A DNA stretch of 64,000 nucleotides from Pseudomonas sp. URMO17WK12:I11 (GCF_007677725.1 NZ_VEDF01000004.1:310001-374000); one strand, 5' to 3'; positions 7,052 through 16,282 are shown, counted from the first letter of the stretch. Notes: generated from the letters alone by a model not told the origin. Numbers and translations are program-made.

Positions 7052-9199
7052 TCAAGCATACTCTCCCATCATCTTCTCATAGTGCTCTTCAAAGCCAGTC
7101 CTAACAAAAACCTGCCTGAATCGATCCACGTAATGCGATGGCACAATCTCACCAAAATCCGTCAAGTTCACTGCGTCGGAATGAGACTCTCGATTGATAT
7201 ATCGATAGAGGGCTTTGAATTCAGTATCCTCATCAGATAGCGCCAGTAGCGCTGCCTGGAGTTCATCCTGCCGATGAACGAAGGTAAAGTAATACTCCAA
7301 GATGTTTCGCATCATATTCGGAATTACGCTAGAAGAAGTGCGGCCCGCCTGAGCATCCTTGATAGCCTGCCAGAATGACTGATAGTCATTCTGTACATCA
7401 CTGGCCTTCATCGGTGTAATCATGCTGTGCGCTGCTTTGGTGATACGGAACAACGAGTATTCATCGGACTTCTTGAGGTGTTTAAGCATTTCATGAAAGA
7501 AGAATAAATTGTGCGTCAGGATAAATACTTGTTTGAAGCGTTCCTTTGGACTCAGCACTCGCCGATGGATCATCGTAGCGATGTCGTAAATATAGTTATG
7601 AGAGAGGCTTGAGATTGGATCATCAATGACAATGATCCGCTCACTTTTAAGCTTGCCACCTTTTTCGTCTAGCTCGCCATTACAGACTTCAAGGAAGTAC
7701 AGGAATGAGATCAGAGTCTTCTCTCCCTCGCTGAGCGTCTTGAATACCCCAGCCTGCTGATCAGGCCGCTGAAGACGGTAGCGCGGCAACTCCCCCTCCT
7801 CCCTGACTACCACAAAGCCGTTCAGGCCCAATGCGGTAAGCGAGGAGTTAATGCTGTCAATGGATTGATCAATATTCGTGATCTTGGCTTTACTCTCGGC
7901 GATGATGTCTTGGTGAGCTTGTGATTTGAGACGGATCTCATCCGCCAGCTTACGTTTCGCGTCCTTCTTGACCCCAAGCTCCTCGTGCACCTTCCTGGCC
8001 GATGCGATGGCAGCATCGCAACTGGCTCTGAAGCAGATCCAGAAGCGTGACTTGATTTTTTCCAAATGGTTTTTCTTGTCTTTTACCTTAAGATTGAAAG
8101 CATCTATTTTCCTTTGATCTTCCGCAATCAAGTCGGAGAGATCATCAATGATCAACCCGGTAGGATCCAGTGCCACAACCATTGAAGGACTGGCCACTTT
8201 GGCATCCAGCTTTTGCGTATTTAGAGAAAGCAGAGTATCGAGTTTCGTAATCAGCAGCTGATACTCAGACGCGTGGTATTCGGGACGCTTGAGCTGGGTT
8301 CTCAAGCGAGTGACGCCGCCTTCGTACCGCGTTTTCAGGGCTTTCAATTGGGTAATGCGCTGTTCATACGTTTTGTCGAACACCTTCTGGATTTCTTCGT
8401 AAAATCCAGATGGCAGGGTTTGCTGACAAAACGGGCACTCCTCTCGCTGGGGGTACTGCAACCCTTGCTTAACCCAATCGGAGTTTCCAAGGTTGGTGAT
8501 CAATGCCGAAAGATAGGAGTCGCCGGAGCCGGCAATGGCCTCCGACAGCAATGAGCTGACTTCAACGTCCGCTTCGGCGAACCTGATAGTTGGTATCGCC
8601 GGCAACTCAGCATCACTGGCTGATTGCAGCTGTTCCGCCTCCGCCGCCAACGCTGCGAAATCATCCGGCGACGGCGCAAGAGACAGGGTGCGTAGCTTTT
8701 CCCCAAGCCGTTCCTTAGTGTTGAGAGAGGCGAAGCAGTACCGCAGAGGCCCGGTATCGAAAGGTCGTTTGAGGGCCCATAGTTGATCGAGCAAACCCGC
8801 TTTATTGGATTTCTGGGATTCCCCGAACCCATTGCCCGCTGCCACCTCGGCCTGATGTTCAATCAGTAGCTTTTTGAGTGCTTCTTCAGCCGCGAGCAGC
8901 TTTTTCTCGGCCTCAATATTTCCTTCATTGAGCGTGAAGATGCCGGGCTGTGAGCTTGCGTGAAAATTGGTCTCCATGAAGGTGTGGTTGTAGACCATCA
9001 CTTCACGTTCTGCCGAGACAGGCTGGGTCTTGCACTGGTGGTAGAGCAGGTCAGAAGGATCTTGAAGATAGTTGCCGATCGTGGTCTTACCCGTCCCGTT
9101 GTGCCCATAGAACATGTTCACTTTGGTGAGGGGGCCGATCTGGGAGTTTTGCTCGGGGGAGTAGCTCGAAACGCCGCGCAATATCAAAGTCTTGATCAC
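7052..9199 (-). CDS. AAA_13 (RloC/PrrC-like) ATPase with candidate anticodon-nuclease tail
   Basis: A 715-residue ABC/SMC-like ATPase. Seen in order: Walker A GHNGTGKTT (32-40), a long coiled-coil region interrupted by a zinc-hook-like CPFC (255-258), ABC signature LSEGEKT (489-495), Walker B IIVIDDP (522-528), and the H-loop ILTHN (560-564). The C-terminal part has R631-x3-E635 and H673 in RNILE...NRESHSD, resembling the Arg-Glu-His triad of PrrC/RloC tRNA-Lys anticodon nucleases, although the spacing to His is longer than in PrrC. RloC proteins are stand-alone DNA-damage-responsive tRNA nucleases with a zinc hook. It is a single gene on the minus strand, and no restriction-modification genes flank it. 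Confident as an AAA_13 ATPase; the nuclease function is inferred. Confidence 0.8.
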   Translation of the reverse strand: MIKTLILRGVSSYSPEQNSQIGPLTKVNMFYGHNGTGKTTIGNYLQDPSDLLYHQCKTQPVSAEREVMVYNHTFMETNFHASSQPGIFTLNEGNIEAEKKLLAAEEALKKLLIEHQAEVAAGNGFGESQKSNKAGLLDQLWALKRPFDTGPLRYCFASLNTKERLGEKLRTLSLAPSPDDFAALAAEAEQLQSASDAELPAIPTIRFAEADVEVSSLLSEAIAGSGDSYLSALITNLGNSDWVKQGLQYPQREECPFCQQTLPSGFYEEIQKVFDKTYEQRITQLKALKTRYEGGVTRLRTQLKRPEYHASEYQLLITKLDTLLSLNTQKLDAKVASPSMVVALDPTGLIIDDLSDLIAEDQRKIDAFNLKVKDKKNHLEKIKSRFWICFRASCDAAIASARKVHEELGVKKDAKRKLADEIRLKSQAHQDIIAESKAKITNIDQSIDSINSSLTALGLNGFVVVREEGELPRYRLQRPDQQAGVFKTLSEGEKTLISFLYFLEVCNGELDEKGGKLKSERIIVIDDPISSLSHNYIYDIATMIHRRVLSPKERFKQVFILTHNLFFFHEMLKHLKKSDEYSLFRITKAAHSMITPMKASDVQNDYQSFWQAIKDAQAGRTSSSVIPNMMRNILEYYFTFVHRQDELQAALLALSDEDTEFKALYRYINRESHSDAVNLTDFGEIVPSHYVDRFRQVFVRTGFEEHYEKMMGEYA

Positions 9200-9283
9200 G
9201 ATGCTGTCCTTAGCTGCTGAAGGCCACTACTCGGTATCCTATTACCGTCGAGCCCAAGAGGAAAGACTGCTTTCGAGGCCTGT

Positions 9284-9660
9284 TTAGGCGTTTCCCCGGG
9301 CCAACCTTCGCCACGACGACACGCCAACCGTGCCCTGTTCAACCCACAATTTGCCGACGTCTCGGCTTGTGCCAGCCAGGCGCATGGTTCTCAACAGATT
9401 TCCCTTCAAATCGCTGTTCCACAGGAGTGATGCGAGCGCAGATCGCATTGGCTTGGCTTGGCTCATGGCACAAAACCCTGGATCGTTTCCATCCCAAATA
9501 CGACCAGACTCCACCGCCTCGAAGAGAACATCGGCTCCGCCACTATCAGTTTGGGCGAGGACGATATGTCATCGGTTGCCGCTGGGCTTGATCAGATCTA
9601 GATCGTGGGTGACCGTCACCCAGCCCAATTCCAGAAAAACTTTAGCCGATAAAAGTTCTC
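9284..9660 (-). pseudogene. possible decayed coding remnant
   Basis: Between the ATPase and MvaT-like genes, the minus strand reads protein-like in one frame, with a segment ending SGNR, an in-frame TGA, then HIVLAQTDSGGADVLFEAV and about 85 further residues ending RRLARGNA. I recognise no family, and the plus strand has competing open frames. It may be a gene inactivated by a stop codon, or chance. Confidence 0.25.
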
Positions 9661-9700
9661 GTTAACGTGATTCCGGCTTTCGTGGCAGGAAAACAAAAGC

Positions 9701-9730
9701 AAAAAACGGCCTCAATGGCCGTTTTTCTCA
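9701..9730 (-). terminator. terminator downstream of the MvaT-like gene
   Basis: Perfect six-base stem ACGGCC/GGCCGT around ATTGA, followed on the minus strand by TTTTTT. It lies about 20 bases past the stop codon. Confidence 0.8.
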
Positions 9731-9749
9731 TGAAGCGAATTTCCGAGAC

Positions 9750-10115
9750 TCAGGAGAGCCAGGACTCAACTACATCGCTTCCATACTGAGCCTTCCACTC
9801 TTTCAACTGCTTGTGGTTGCCACCTTTGGTCTCAATGATCTCGCCACTTTCTGGATGCTTGTAGCGCTTGACCTGGCGCGCTCGGCGCGGCGCTTTTTCA
9901 GTAGCCGCAGGAACAGCTGCGCGGCGATCTGACTGAGGATCCAGGAGGTTGATGACGTCCCGGAGGCTGTATCCATACTCGCCCAGTAGAGCGCGGAGTT
10001 TGGTCTCAAATTCGATTTCCTTCTGCAGCTCCGAGCTGCCCTTCAGAGCCTCCAGCTCTGCAAGCTGCGCGGCCAGCTTCTGTTCAAGGGCACGAAACTC
10101 TAGAAGACGCGACAT
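9750..10115 (-). CDS. MvaT/MvaU-family H-NS-like nucleoid protein
   Basis: A 121-residue xenogeneic silencer. The N-terminal coiled coil (1-60, with EIEFETKLRALLGEYGYSLRDVINLLDP) mediates oligomerisation; residues 78-121 are the DNA-binding part with the AT-pincer region KRYKHPESGEIIETKGGNHKQLKEWK (short excerpt). Family members bind AT-rich acquired DNA and repress it, competing or co-oligomerising with the core MvaT and MvaU. The start follows GGAGGT. A clear terminator follows the gene. A copy inside an accessory region is typical of plasmid or island-borne paralogues that keep the element silent, such as Pmr of pCAR1. Confidence 0.9.
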   Translation of the reverse strand: MSRLLEFRALEQKLAAQLAELEALKGSSELQKEIEFETKLRALLGEYGYSLRDVINLLDPQSDRRAAVPAATEKAPRRARQVKRYKHPESGEIIETKGGNHKQLKEWKAQYGSDVVESWLS

Positions 10116-10537
10116 TGATACCTCCTCAATACGTGATAAGTAAGTTTAATTTAAAGCATTAAACACAATGCCCCCGAATTCAATCAAGATTAATCGCGTC
10201 ATCAGCACTGATCCGTACAAACAGCGCTCGTGTGCCCCACTGAACTCTGGTTGTGCATACCCTATCTTGATCACCCGCGCGGCCAACACCGACGAAGGCC
10301 TTTCGGTAGATCTCACGAGGTGTCGCAGCACCGGGCTATGCCTGAACACCATCAAGTGTCACGCCAACCTATGGCGAGCCTCTTCCACAAGGTAGATTTC
10401 TGCCACATCATCGCTACTTGGCGCGAAAATTTTGCGACGTAACTTCCAACTCCTTTCCCACTGGAAACCAAGGTCGGAAGGTTCAATAGCGACCCTTCTC
10501 GACTGAGACATACCTTTATCGTTTGCTAGGACATAAT
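10116..10537. other. divergent regulatory region
   Basis: About 420 bases between the MvaT-like gene (leftward) and the XRE-fusion gene (rightward). No convincing gene; it is locally AT-rich next to both starts and must hold both promoters. Confidence 0.5.
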
Positions 10538-11782
10538 TTGATCGAGCTACTGAAATCAAAGATCGGGCTGCTACACGGTGCAGAGCTCGAAAAATTCGTG
10601 AGACAACTGCTGCCGACGGTCTCCAGCGATTACGAGCTCTTGACCGATACACTGAATCACCTGGGCCGAGTCACCCAGGGGCCTGCCGACCTGCATGCCT
10701 ACAAGCAGTCCAATGGTCGTTACATCGCTGTGCTGTGCTCTGGCCAGATCTCTGGGCTCCAAGCCAAGGTGTTGAGCGACATTGAAAAGCTCAGACGAGA
10801 GGACTGCGCGATCCGAGATCGGATAGACCATGTGGTCATCTGTCTATCAATGCCCGGCAGTACTGACGAAGAGATCTATCGCGGAGCATGCGAAAAATAC
10901 GGATGGTCAACAACCGTGTACGCTCTGGATGGTCTGGCTCAGCTCGCGAACCAAAGCCCGGAACTCACTGATGCCCTGTGCGCTCGGGAACTGTCCGAAA
11001 TGAGAAAAAAGCTAGCCCTTGAATCGCCTCCGCTGCCAGTGCCCTCATCCGCCCCACCCAAGGAGCGGCTCTACGACTGCGGGAAGCGAGTCGGTACCGT
11101 GAGAGCTCGCCTAGGGCTGTCCCCAAGCGAGTTCATTGATCTGATCGACTACGACAGTGAAAAGCGACTGGGCCAGCTGGAATCCGAGACGCTCGACATG
11201 AGCCAGTCAGAGATCACCAAGGTTTGCGAAGCAACAGGGGTTTCCGCAGAATGGCTGATACATGCCAAGGGAAGCATGTTCCCGATCGAGAGCATCTCAA
11301 CCTACCACTGGGCAGAGCTAAAGCAGCTGAATGATGCGAACCCCAAATCGGTGCACATGCTCGTCAATAGCAAGACCCAGCAGTTGGTGATGCTCGCGCA
11401 TCTGCACGCCAAAAATTGGAAAATCTACTGCATCGCATTCGATCTCAACTTTTCTGGATGGGCTGATGGTCATTTCAACATCCCAGAGATCTACGACATG
11501 CTCAAGCAGCTTGATGACGACTACAAACGACGCATCCATGGCCGGGTGATCAGCCCCGAGAGCTTTGCCGATATCCTCTCAGGTGACACTCATCCAGCAC
11601 CTTTCCTCAAAAAGACCAATAATGCATATATGCATTGGTTTGACGACTTCCTTGACTATCGTCACAGGCATTCGGTAGCTGAGAACTATGAAGATTGGTA
11701 CGGGGAGTGGTTCACAACCGCTCAAGAGTATTTCAGACGTTACGTAGTCGAGAAGGTGGCGTCCACCGCCGTTGAGCACTAA
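10538..11782 (+). CDS. REase-like / XRE helix-turn-helix fusion protein
   Basis: About 414 residues. The N-terminal 150 residues look like a restriction-endonuclease-like fold (GAELEKFV helix, then QGPADLHAY and NGRYIAVLCSGQ, resembling a D...ExK core whose last Lys is Gln). About residues 170-250 form an XRE-type helix-turn-helix (KRVGTVRARLGLSPSEF, then SEITKVCEATGVSAEWL). The last 160 residues are unrecognised and rich in aromatic residues. I prefer the TTG at 10538 with AGGA six bases upstream; an in-frame TTG at 10523 is possible. A strong terminator follows at 11905. It may be a regulator with a degenerate nuclease domain, or a defence protein. Confidence 0.6.
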   Translation: MIELLKSKIGLLHGAELEKFVRQLLPTVSSDYELLTDTLNHLGRVTQGPADLHAYKQSNGRYIAVLCSGQISGLQAKVLSDIEKLRREDCAIRDRIDHVVICLSMPGSTDEEIYRGACEKYGWSTTVYALDGLAQLANQSPELTDALCARELSEMRKKLALESPPLPVPSSAPPKERLYDCGKRVGTVRARLGLSPSEFIDLIDYDSEKRLGQLESETLDMSQSEITKVCEATGVSAEWLIHAKGSMFPIESISTYHWAELKQLNDANPKSVHMLVNSKTQQLVMLAHLHAKNWKIYCIAFDLNFSGWADGHFNIPEIYDMLKQLDDDYKRRIHGRVISPESFADILSGDTHPAPFLKKTNNAYMHWFDDFLDYRHRHSVAENYEDWYGEWFTTAQEYFRRYVVEKVASTAVEH

Positions 11783-11904
11783 GCCAGTACCTGAGGCACG
11801 TGGGATCCGGGAAAGGTTGGCCATGACGTCTAGAACTGGAGAATGGCCAGTCAGGTTTCACAGAGGCTAGGACAGCGCTTACCTGTGCCGACGTGCTAGT
11901 CGTT

Positions 11905-11930
11905 GCCCGCCTCGGCGGGCATTCTTTTTT
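11905..11930 (+). terminator. intrinsic terminator
   Basis: Seven-base-pair GC stem GCCCGCC/GGCGGGC with a TC loop, followed by ATTCTTTTTT; it is well placed 120 bases past the XRE-fusion gene. Confidence 0.85.
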
Positions 11931-12249
11931 CAGCAATATAACCAGCACAGAACCCACGGGCTATTCCCCCACTGCTTAGTGAAGCAATATCAAAATGAAC
12001 AAGAGTATTTTCGTTAATAGCAATGTACCAATCTACCCAAGATGGATCTGCAAGGTTGCTCAAGCGCTATAAATCCACGTTAGCCAAGCGATACATGGCA
12101 TCCCGACCAAGGAGGATGTACCATTGGCAGCCTAATTAGACTTCTAATATCTGGCTCATTACCGACCAAATCGATGCCATCAGATCAATTAGCAGAAAGT
12201 CTAACGAAATTTTAGTATACACCAACTTAACAGCAAGGATTAGGGATAG
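11931..12249. other. intergenic region before the PLD-like gene
   Basis: About 320 AT-rich bases without a convincing gene. A GGAGGATG at about 12111 precedes only a very short frame. It probably contains the promoter of the PLD-like gene. Confidence 0.4.
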
Positions 12250-13227
12250 ATGCTCAGGCCACCCTCCAAAAAAGAAGAAGTACATTTCGACAACATCGAT
12301 TACTACCTCACTCAATGCCTGCAAAAATGCAGGGAATCCCTGAAGGTGTGTGTTGCCTGGATTTCCTGGGATCGGTACGCGCCGATTTTTAAGAGGCTGG
12401 CCGAAAAAGGCGCCACTGTAGAAATCATCTTCAACAACGACCCCAAAAACAGCGGCGCTTCTAGATTACAGGGCATTCCAGGAATAACGCTTTACCCTGT
12501 CAATACCCGCCGTAAAAACTCTATAATGCACAATAAATTCTGCATCATTGATGACACCACATTACTAACCGGCAGTTTTAACTGGTCGCGCAACGCTGCA
12601 ACACACTTCGAAAACATCCTGATTCTCTATAATCATTTTGATGTCATCAAGGAATACAAGCATGAGTTCGAAGATTTAAAGTGGCATTACGATTTTTACT
12701 CGATAGCCGAGAACATCGTATGCGGAAGCAAAGAGGAAGGTAGTCGGCATCCTTGTAAGTCCACGGCTTATCACTTGGGAATCCTAGGGGCATCGCGCGG
12801 ATACAATAACGAGTCGACAGTTACCGTATGGAAGCTTTGCAGAGTATATGGACATGCAAAGCTGATTTCTGAGTCTGAAGAAATTTACTTGAATGACACC
12901 CTGTTTTCAGAGAACGAAGACGACCATAACTTTCCCCACACCAAAGACGCCATGTTGCAGTCTTTCGATGGAGAGAGAAGCAGAATGACAAGAGTTTCAA
13001 AATATTTTTCGGACAGGCACGAACTCCAGATTGATGCGGTCGGCATAGTCAGCATCATGAATGAACCAGAGCATTTAAAGTATCAAGAGCCGCCGGAACA
13101 TGGCATTAGGATACTATGGCGCAACATGTACAGTCGCAAAATCATTCCTGACGAATTTTATGATGGCGAGTCTGATGGCGTGGACGAGATAATTGAAAGC
13201 ACACTCAACTCCAATTATTACGACTAA
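12250..13227 (+). CDS. phospholipase D-like (HKD) family protein
   Basis: A 325-residue protein with one complete HKD motif (MHNKFCIID, with H94, K96, D101) followed by GSFNWS at 108-113, the signature of single-motif PLD nucleases such as Nuc, which act as dimers on DNA or phosphodiesters. The N-terminal 85 residues supply the usual beta-alpha half (VCVAWISW, VEIIFNND). The C-terminal 180 residues are unrecognised and acidic. Its AT-richness relative to the flanks suggests recent acquisition. It stands alone, and no helicase partner is adjacent. A nuclease role in defence is possible. Confidence 0.75.
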   Translation: MLRPPSKKEEVHFDNIDYYLTQCLQKCRESLKVCVAWISWDRYAPIFKRLAEKGATVEIIFNNDPKNSGASRLQGIPGITLYPVNTRRKNSIMHNKFCIIDDTTLLTGSFNWSRNAATHFENILILYNHFDVIKEYKHEFEDLKWHYDFYSIAENIVCGSKEEGSRHPCKSTAYHLGILGASRGYNNESTVTVWKLCRVYGHAKLISESEEIYLNDTLFSENEDDHNFPHTKDAMLQSFDGERSRMTRVSKYFSDRHELQIDAVGIVSIMNEPEHLKYQEPPEHGIRILWRNMYSRKIIPDEFYDGESDGVDEIIESTLNSNYYD

Positions 13228-13336
13228 ATTTCAATATGCACCAAATGCCACTAAGCTTAGCCTCCTATCTTAGCGCCTCACCCAGGGCAGTTACATTGAC
13301 TGCCCTGAGAAAATCGGAGGAAAACTTGCATTTCCT

Positions 13337-13966
13337 TTATAGCACGCGACTACCGAGACCTTGGACGGCTTGTACGACTAGAGCTTCTACATTGTGGGGA
13401 AGCAAGCCATGATCACGAGATTCATATAGAACTTCCTTTGCTCGCTCTCTCGTCAACCCAGGAGAGTCTAGGCTTAGGTTTAATATTGTCCATATTCCTT
13501 TTTCTGTCTTACCCACCGCAACTACTGGTAGGTCGTCATCATCCTTATCAAACCCTATATGCACCTCAACCTCATCCAAATAAGGATGCACCACATAAAA
13601 CTCACAATCCTCATACTTTGCACTCAGAGTTTTAACAGTCGGCAAATCACCCTTATTAGAAAAACCGTTACAATACTCACAGGAAAGTACCAAATTTACG
13701 GCCAAAAATGTCCATTCCGGATGAATGGATTTTGGCGCGATATGGTCTCTGTGAATGGTTCGCCGCCCATCTTCCCCCAGGGGTAACATGCACCAAGCAC
13801 AAAAGCTTTTTTGAATTGTTTTGCCTTGCTTCAAAATCTCATCACGAAATTGTAAAACGGCTTGCGACCTGCCATACCAACGCTTGGGTCGAATCGATAC
13901 TGCGTATTTATCGAGTTTTGCAATGACACTGGCTGGAATCACAGCATGCGCTGCGAACCTAATCAT
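13337..13966 (-). CDS. ptuB: Septu-like HNH endonuclease (PtuB-like)
   Basis: A 209-residue HNH nuclease. Seen: CAWC (56-59), HRDHIAPKS (72-80) with the catalytic His, N91, and CEYCN (96-100), together the zinc-HNH arrangement of PtuB-type proteins. Its ATG overlaps the stop of the ATPase reading frame by ATGA (13963-13966), so translation is coupled. In Septu systems the ATPase and HNH nuclease form one complex that degrades nucleic acid on phage infection. This is the standard gene order (ATPase then HNH). Confidence 0.8.
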   Translation of the reverse strand: MIRFAAHAVIPASVIAKLDKYAVSIRPKRWYGRSQAVLQFRDEILKQGKTIQKSFCAWCMLPLGEDGRRTIHRDHIAPKSIHPEWTFLAVNLVLSCEYCNGFSNKGDLPTVKTLSAKYEDCEFYVVHPYLDEVEVHIGFDKDDDDLPVVAVGKTEKGIWTILNLSLDSPGLTRERAKEVLYESRDHGLLPHNVEALVVQAVQGLGSRVL

Positions 13967-15413
13967 GCCTCTGCATCCAGAAATGATGAGATTCGTTCGA
14001 GGATCACGTTCATTGCAATATTGTCAGGGCCATTGACCCGCTGTAGCCTTTCGTAAATATCAGTCAACTTTGACTGTTCGAGCGGCAATGTACCAGAAAT
14101 CATCTGTAGGGCATTTCGCAGGTCATCTTCGACATAGATATTTCCAGCGGTTGCGACACCAAAAGCTCGATAAAGGATATTTTCTGGCGATCGTCCGTAG
14201 ACATCCCCCTCAAACAGTTCAAAGCGGCACCTACGGCTGCTTTCGTCTTTCTGCGCAATCACCAAAGAAGAATTTTTATCATCAAGATCGGATATCATAA
14301 AATGCGAATGTGTGGCGATGAGTACATGGACACCCGATATGGATTCCAAGCATTTTTTAGCGTTGGAATGTAGCGCATCTGCCACTCGGGGTGCAGACTT
14401 ACTTCAGGCTCATCAATTACCACCAAGGAGTCTTCAGCTATTTCAGACAGAAGCCTAGAGTGGGTACCGATCAGTTGTTGCTCTCCAGAGCTCAGCTCTG
14501 AGAAAGGATATTCTTCTACATCATTTTTTCGTGAAAAAATTAGCGAAGCGCTTCTGAATGCCCTTAAACGCCTAGCTGCTTCATACCCTTTGCGCCAAGA
14601 GCTCAGCTCAAGATCGCTCATACTGGAAAGGTCACATAAATAAGTGACGCCCTCCACAGGATAATCCTTTAACCGCTGCAGAAAATTAAAAGCAACTGTC
14701 GTGCCATCAGAGGCCTGCTTAGTTACCCAGCCCGGCCTCTGCATCTCCAGCAAGACATTTTCCACTTCGCGAAAATCTTTAGAAAGCACTCTATCATTAA
14801 TTGGCGAAATCTTAATCGAAAGCTGGTCGCTATACCCAGCCAGTGACAACCAGCTTTCCAAACTCCGCCTAAATTTCGGCCTTTCATAAATTTTTAGTAC
14901 ACCCTGAATTACTTTTGCTTCCAGTGCACCGGTTGTTGTGAGGTTTGTCGACTGCCTTAAACCTAAATACTTATAGAATGACTTTGGGTCATCTCTAACA
15001 AATCGAAATCTATCTACGGGCAAGTGCGAAACCACCGCAGCTTGCTTGGGGAACGGCATACTTCTCAAGTTGCATTCGATATCATTCGCATAACACTTGA
15101 ATGAAAAGTGCTCGCCTAACTTGATTTGATACTCGACCCCATCGAGCCTATAGGCTATTTTTTTAAATCCTGAAAAGCTTCTCATTTTCCAGGTTTTTTT
15201 TTGATCATTACCAAGCCTGAGCTCTGCCAAGTATGTGAAGGCATCCACAATCCGACTTAGCACACGACTTTTACCCGAGCCATTCGGGCCAATAACTACG
15301 GAGACCTTGGTTTCACCTTGATCCTTGACGTCGTCAAGCAGCGGGATGTGAAAATCGCTATCTTGGTACTCGCGTAGCAAAAAACCAGTCTTACGCATCC
15401 ATCTAAATTCCAT
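13963..15413 (-). CDS. ptuA: Septu-like ATPase (PtuA-like), split by a -1 frame change
   Basis: An SMC/ABC-type ATPase in two frames. Frame 1 (15413 to 14295, 372 codons) has Walker A GPNGSGKS (42-49), signature LSSGEQQ (307-313) and Walker B LVVIDEP (330-336). The -1 frame, joined at 14352, supplies the missing H-loop (LIATHSHFM) and the rest to 13963. The switch falls on A AAA AAT (14358-14352, minus strand), with AAA and AAT as zero-frame codons 353 and 354, a classical -1 slippery heptamer. Slippage would yield about 483 residues, a normal length for the family. It could equally be a pseudogene or a sequencing loss of one A. The HNH partner overlaps the end of the second frame. Confidence 0.7.
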
Positions 15414-15785
15414 TTGGGTATGGTGGGCTACTCAATGAGCGCCATCATAGTGCCATACTCCCATCCAGGGCAATCTAATGGGCTGCTCAAGATAGCTGCC
15501 CCGCGCCATAAATTCGCGACGTCATAAAGGTTCAGTGTCATAAGGGTATTGGGCGGGGTGAGAAGTCACCCGGATAACCGTTCTCGACTCAAAGACGCTG
15601 TTACAGCGGTCTATAGACGTTGCCCTGGCACCGCCCAGACCTGGGTGGTTGTCGTCGCTAATCGCTTGCCCGTTTCATGACCCCGATTTCGCAACGAATA
15701 GGAACAACAGGACATCCAATTCGACAACCATTTCTAACTGAGCCTATCCAGAAAGAGCCTTGGAGCTTGTGCGCTCCTGATCGGC
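15414..15785. other. intergenic region
   Basis: About 370 bases between the Septu-like ATPase start and the end of the NUDIX gene. No gene is supported; it contains the upstream region of the ATPase gene and the 3' trailer of the four-gene nucleotide operon. No clean terminator was seen. Confidence 0.4.
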
Positions 15786-16241
15786 TTACGACCACTTTAG
15801 AGCCTGGGTTAGTAATGTAGGTAGATCCGGCGGAAACACAACCTCCTGGCACGCTAGCAACTCCTCCTCTGACCACCACCTCACTTCACTGACCACTTCA
15901 CGCTCTTGGTCACTCCAACCCGTGGCGTCAAGCTGCTGCTCATTTGCATGCACCACGAAGTAATGTTCAACCGCGAGCACACGCTCGCCATCCGGCATCA
16001 CCCAAGGAAACTCCTTGCGAGCAATGCACTGGCTGACGGACTGAACCTTGAGGCCAGTCTCCTCATGAAGCTCGCGCACTGCCGCTTCCTCAAATGCCTC
16101 GCCAGCCCTTAACTTCCCGCCAGGTGTCGCCCAGTAGCGCATGCCTGCCAAGACACCGGTGCGGTACTGGATCTTGAAGAGCAGTAGGCGGTTTGACGGG
16201 CTGATTAACAAGACCCGAGCTGCTAAACGATGGCGCAGCAT
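15786..16241 (-). CDS. NUDIX hydrolase, last gene of the nucleotide operon
   Basis: A 151-residue NUDIX enzyme that should cleave a nucleoside diphosphate linked to another moiety, or an NTP to NMP plus pyrophosphate. The Nudix box is complete (residues 42-64, G-x5-E-x7-REL-x-EE-x-GL), in the MutT/ADP-ribose-pyrophosphatase style with TPGGKLRAGE. It is the fourth gene of a minus-strand run, 41 bases behind the DUF7002-like gene. In this context a role in making or removing a purine nucleotide is plausible (for instance (d)GTP to (d)GMP), but the substrate cannot be read from sequence. Confidence 0.85.
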   Translation of the reverse strand: MLRHRLAARVLLISPSNRLLLFKIQYRTGVLAGMRYWATPGGKLRAGEAFEEAAVRELHEETGLKVQSVSQCIARKEFPWVMPDGERVLAVEHYFVVHANEQQLDATGWSDQEREVVSEVRWWSEEELLACQEVVFPPDLPTLLTQALKWS

Positions 16242-16282
16242 AGTTCCCGCCCCTGCAGGTGGATTGATGTCAGGCGAGCAGG

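Noticed and set aside
6894-7082. 62-codon frame between the GIY-YIG and AAA_13 genes
   Set aside because: Low-complexity, no site and no family resemblance; it overlaps the 3' end of the ATPase gene.
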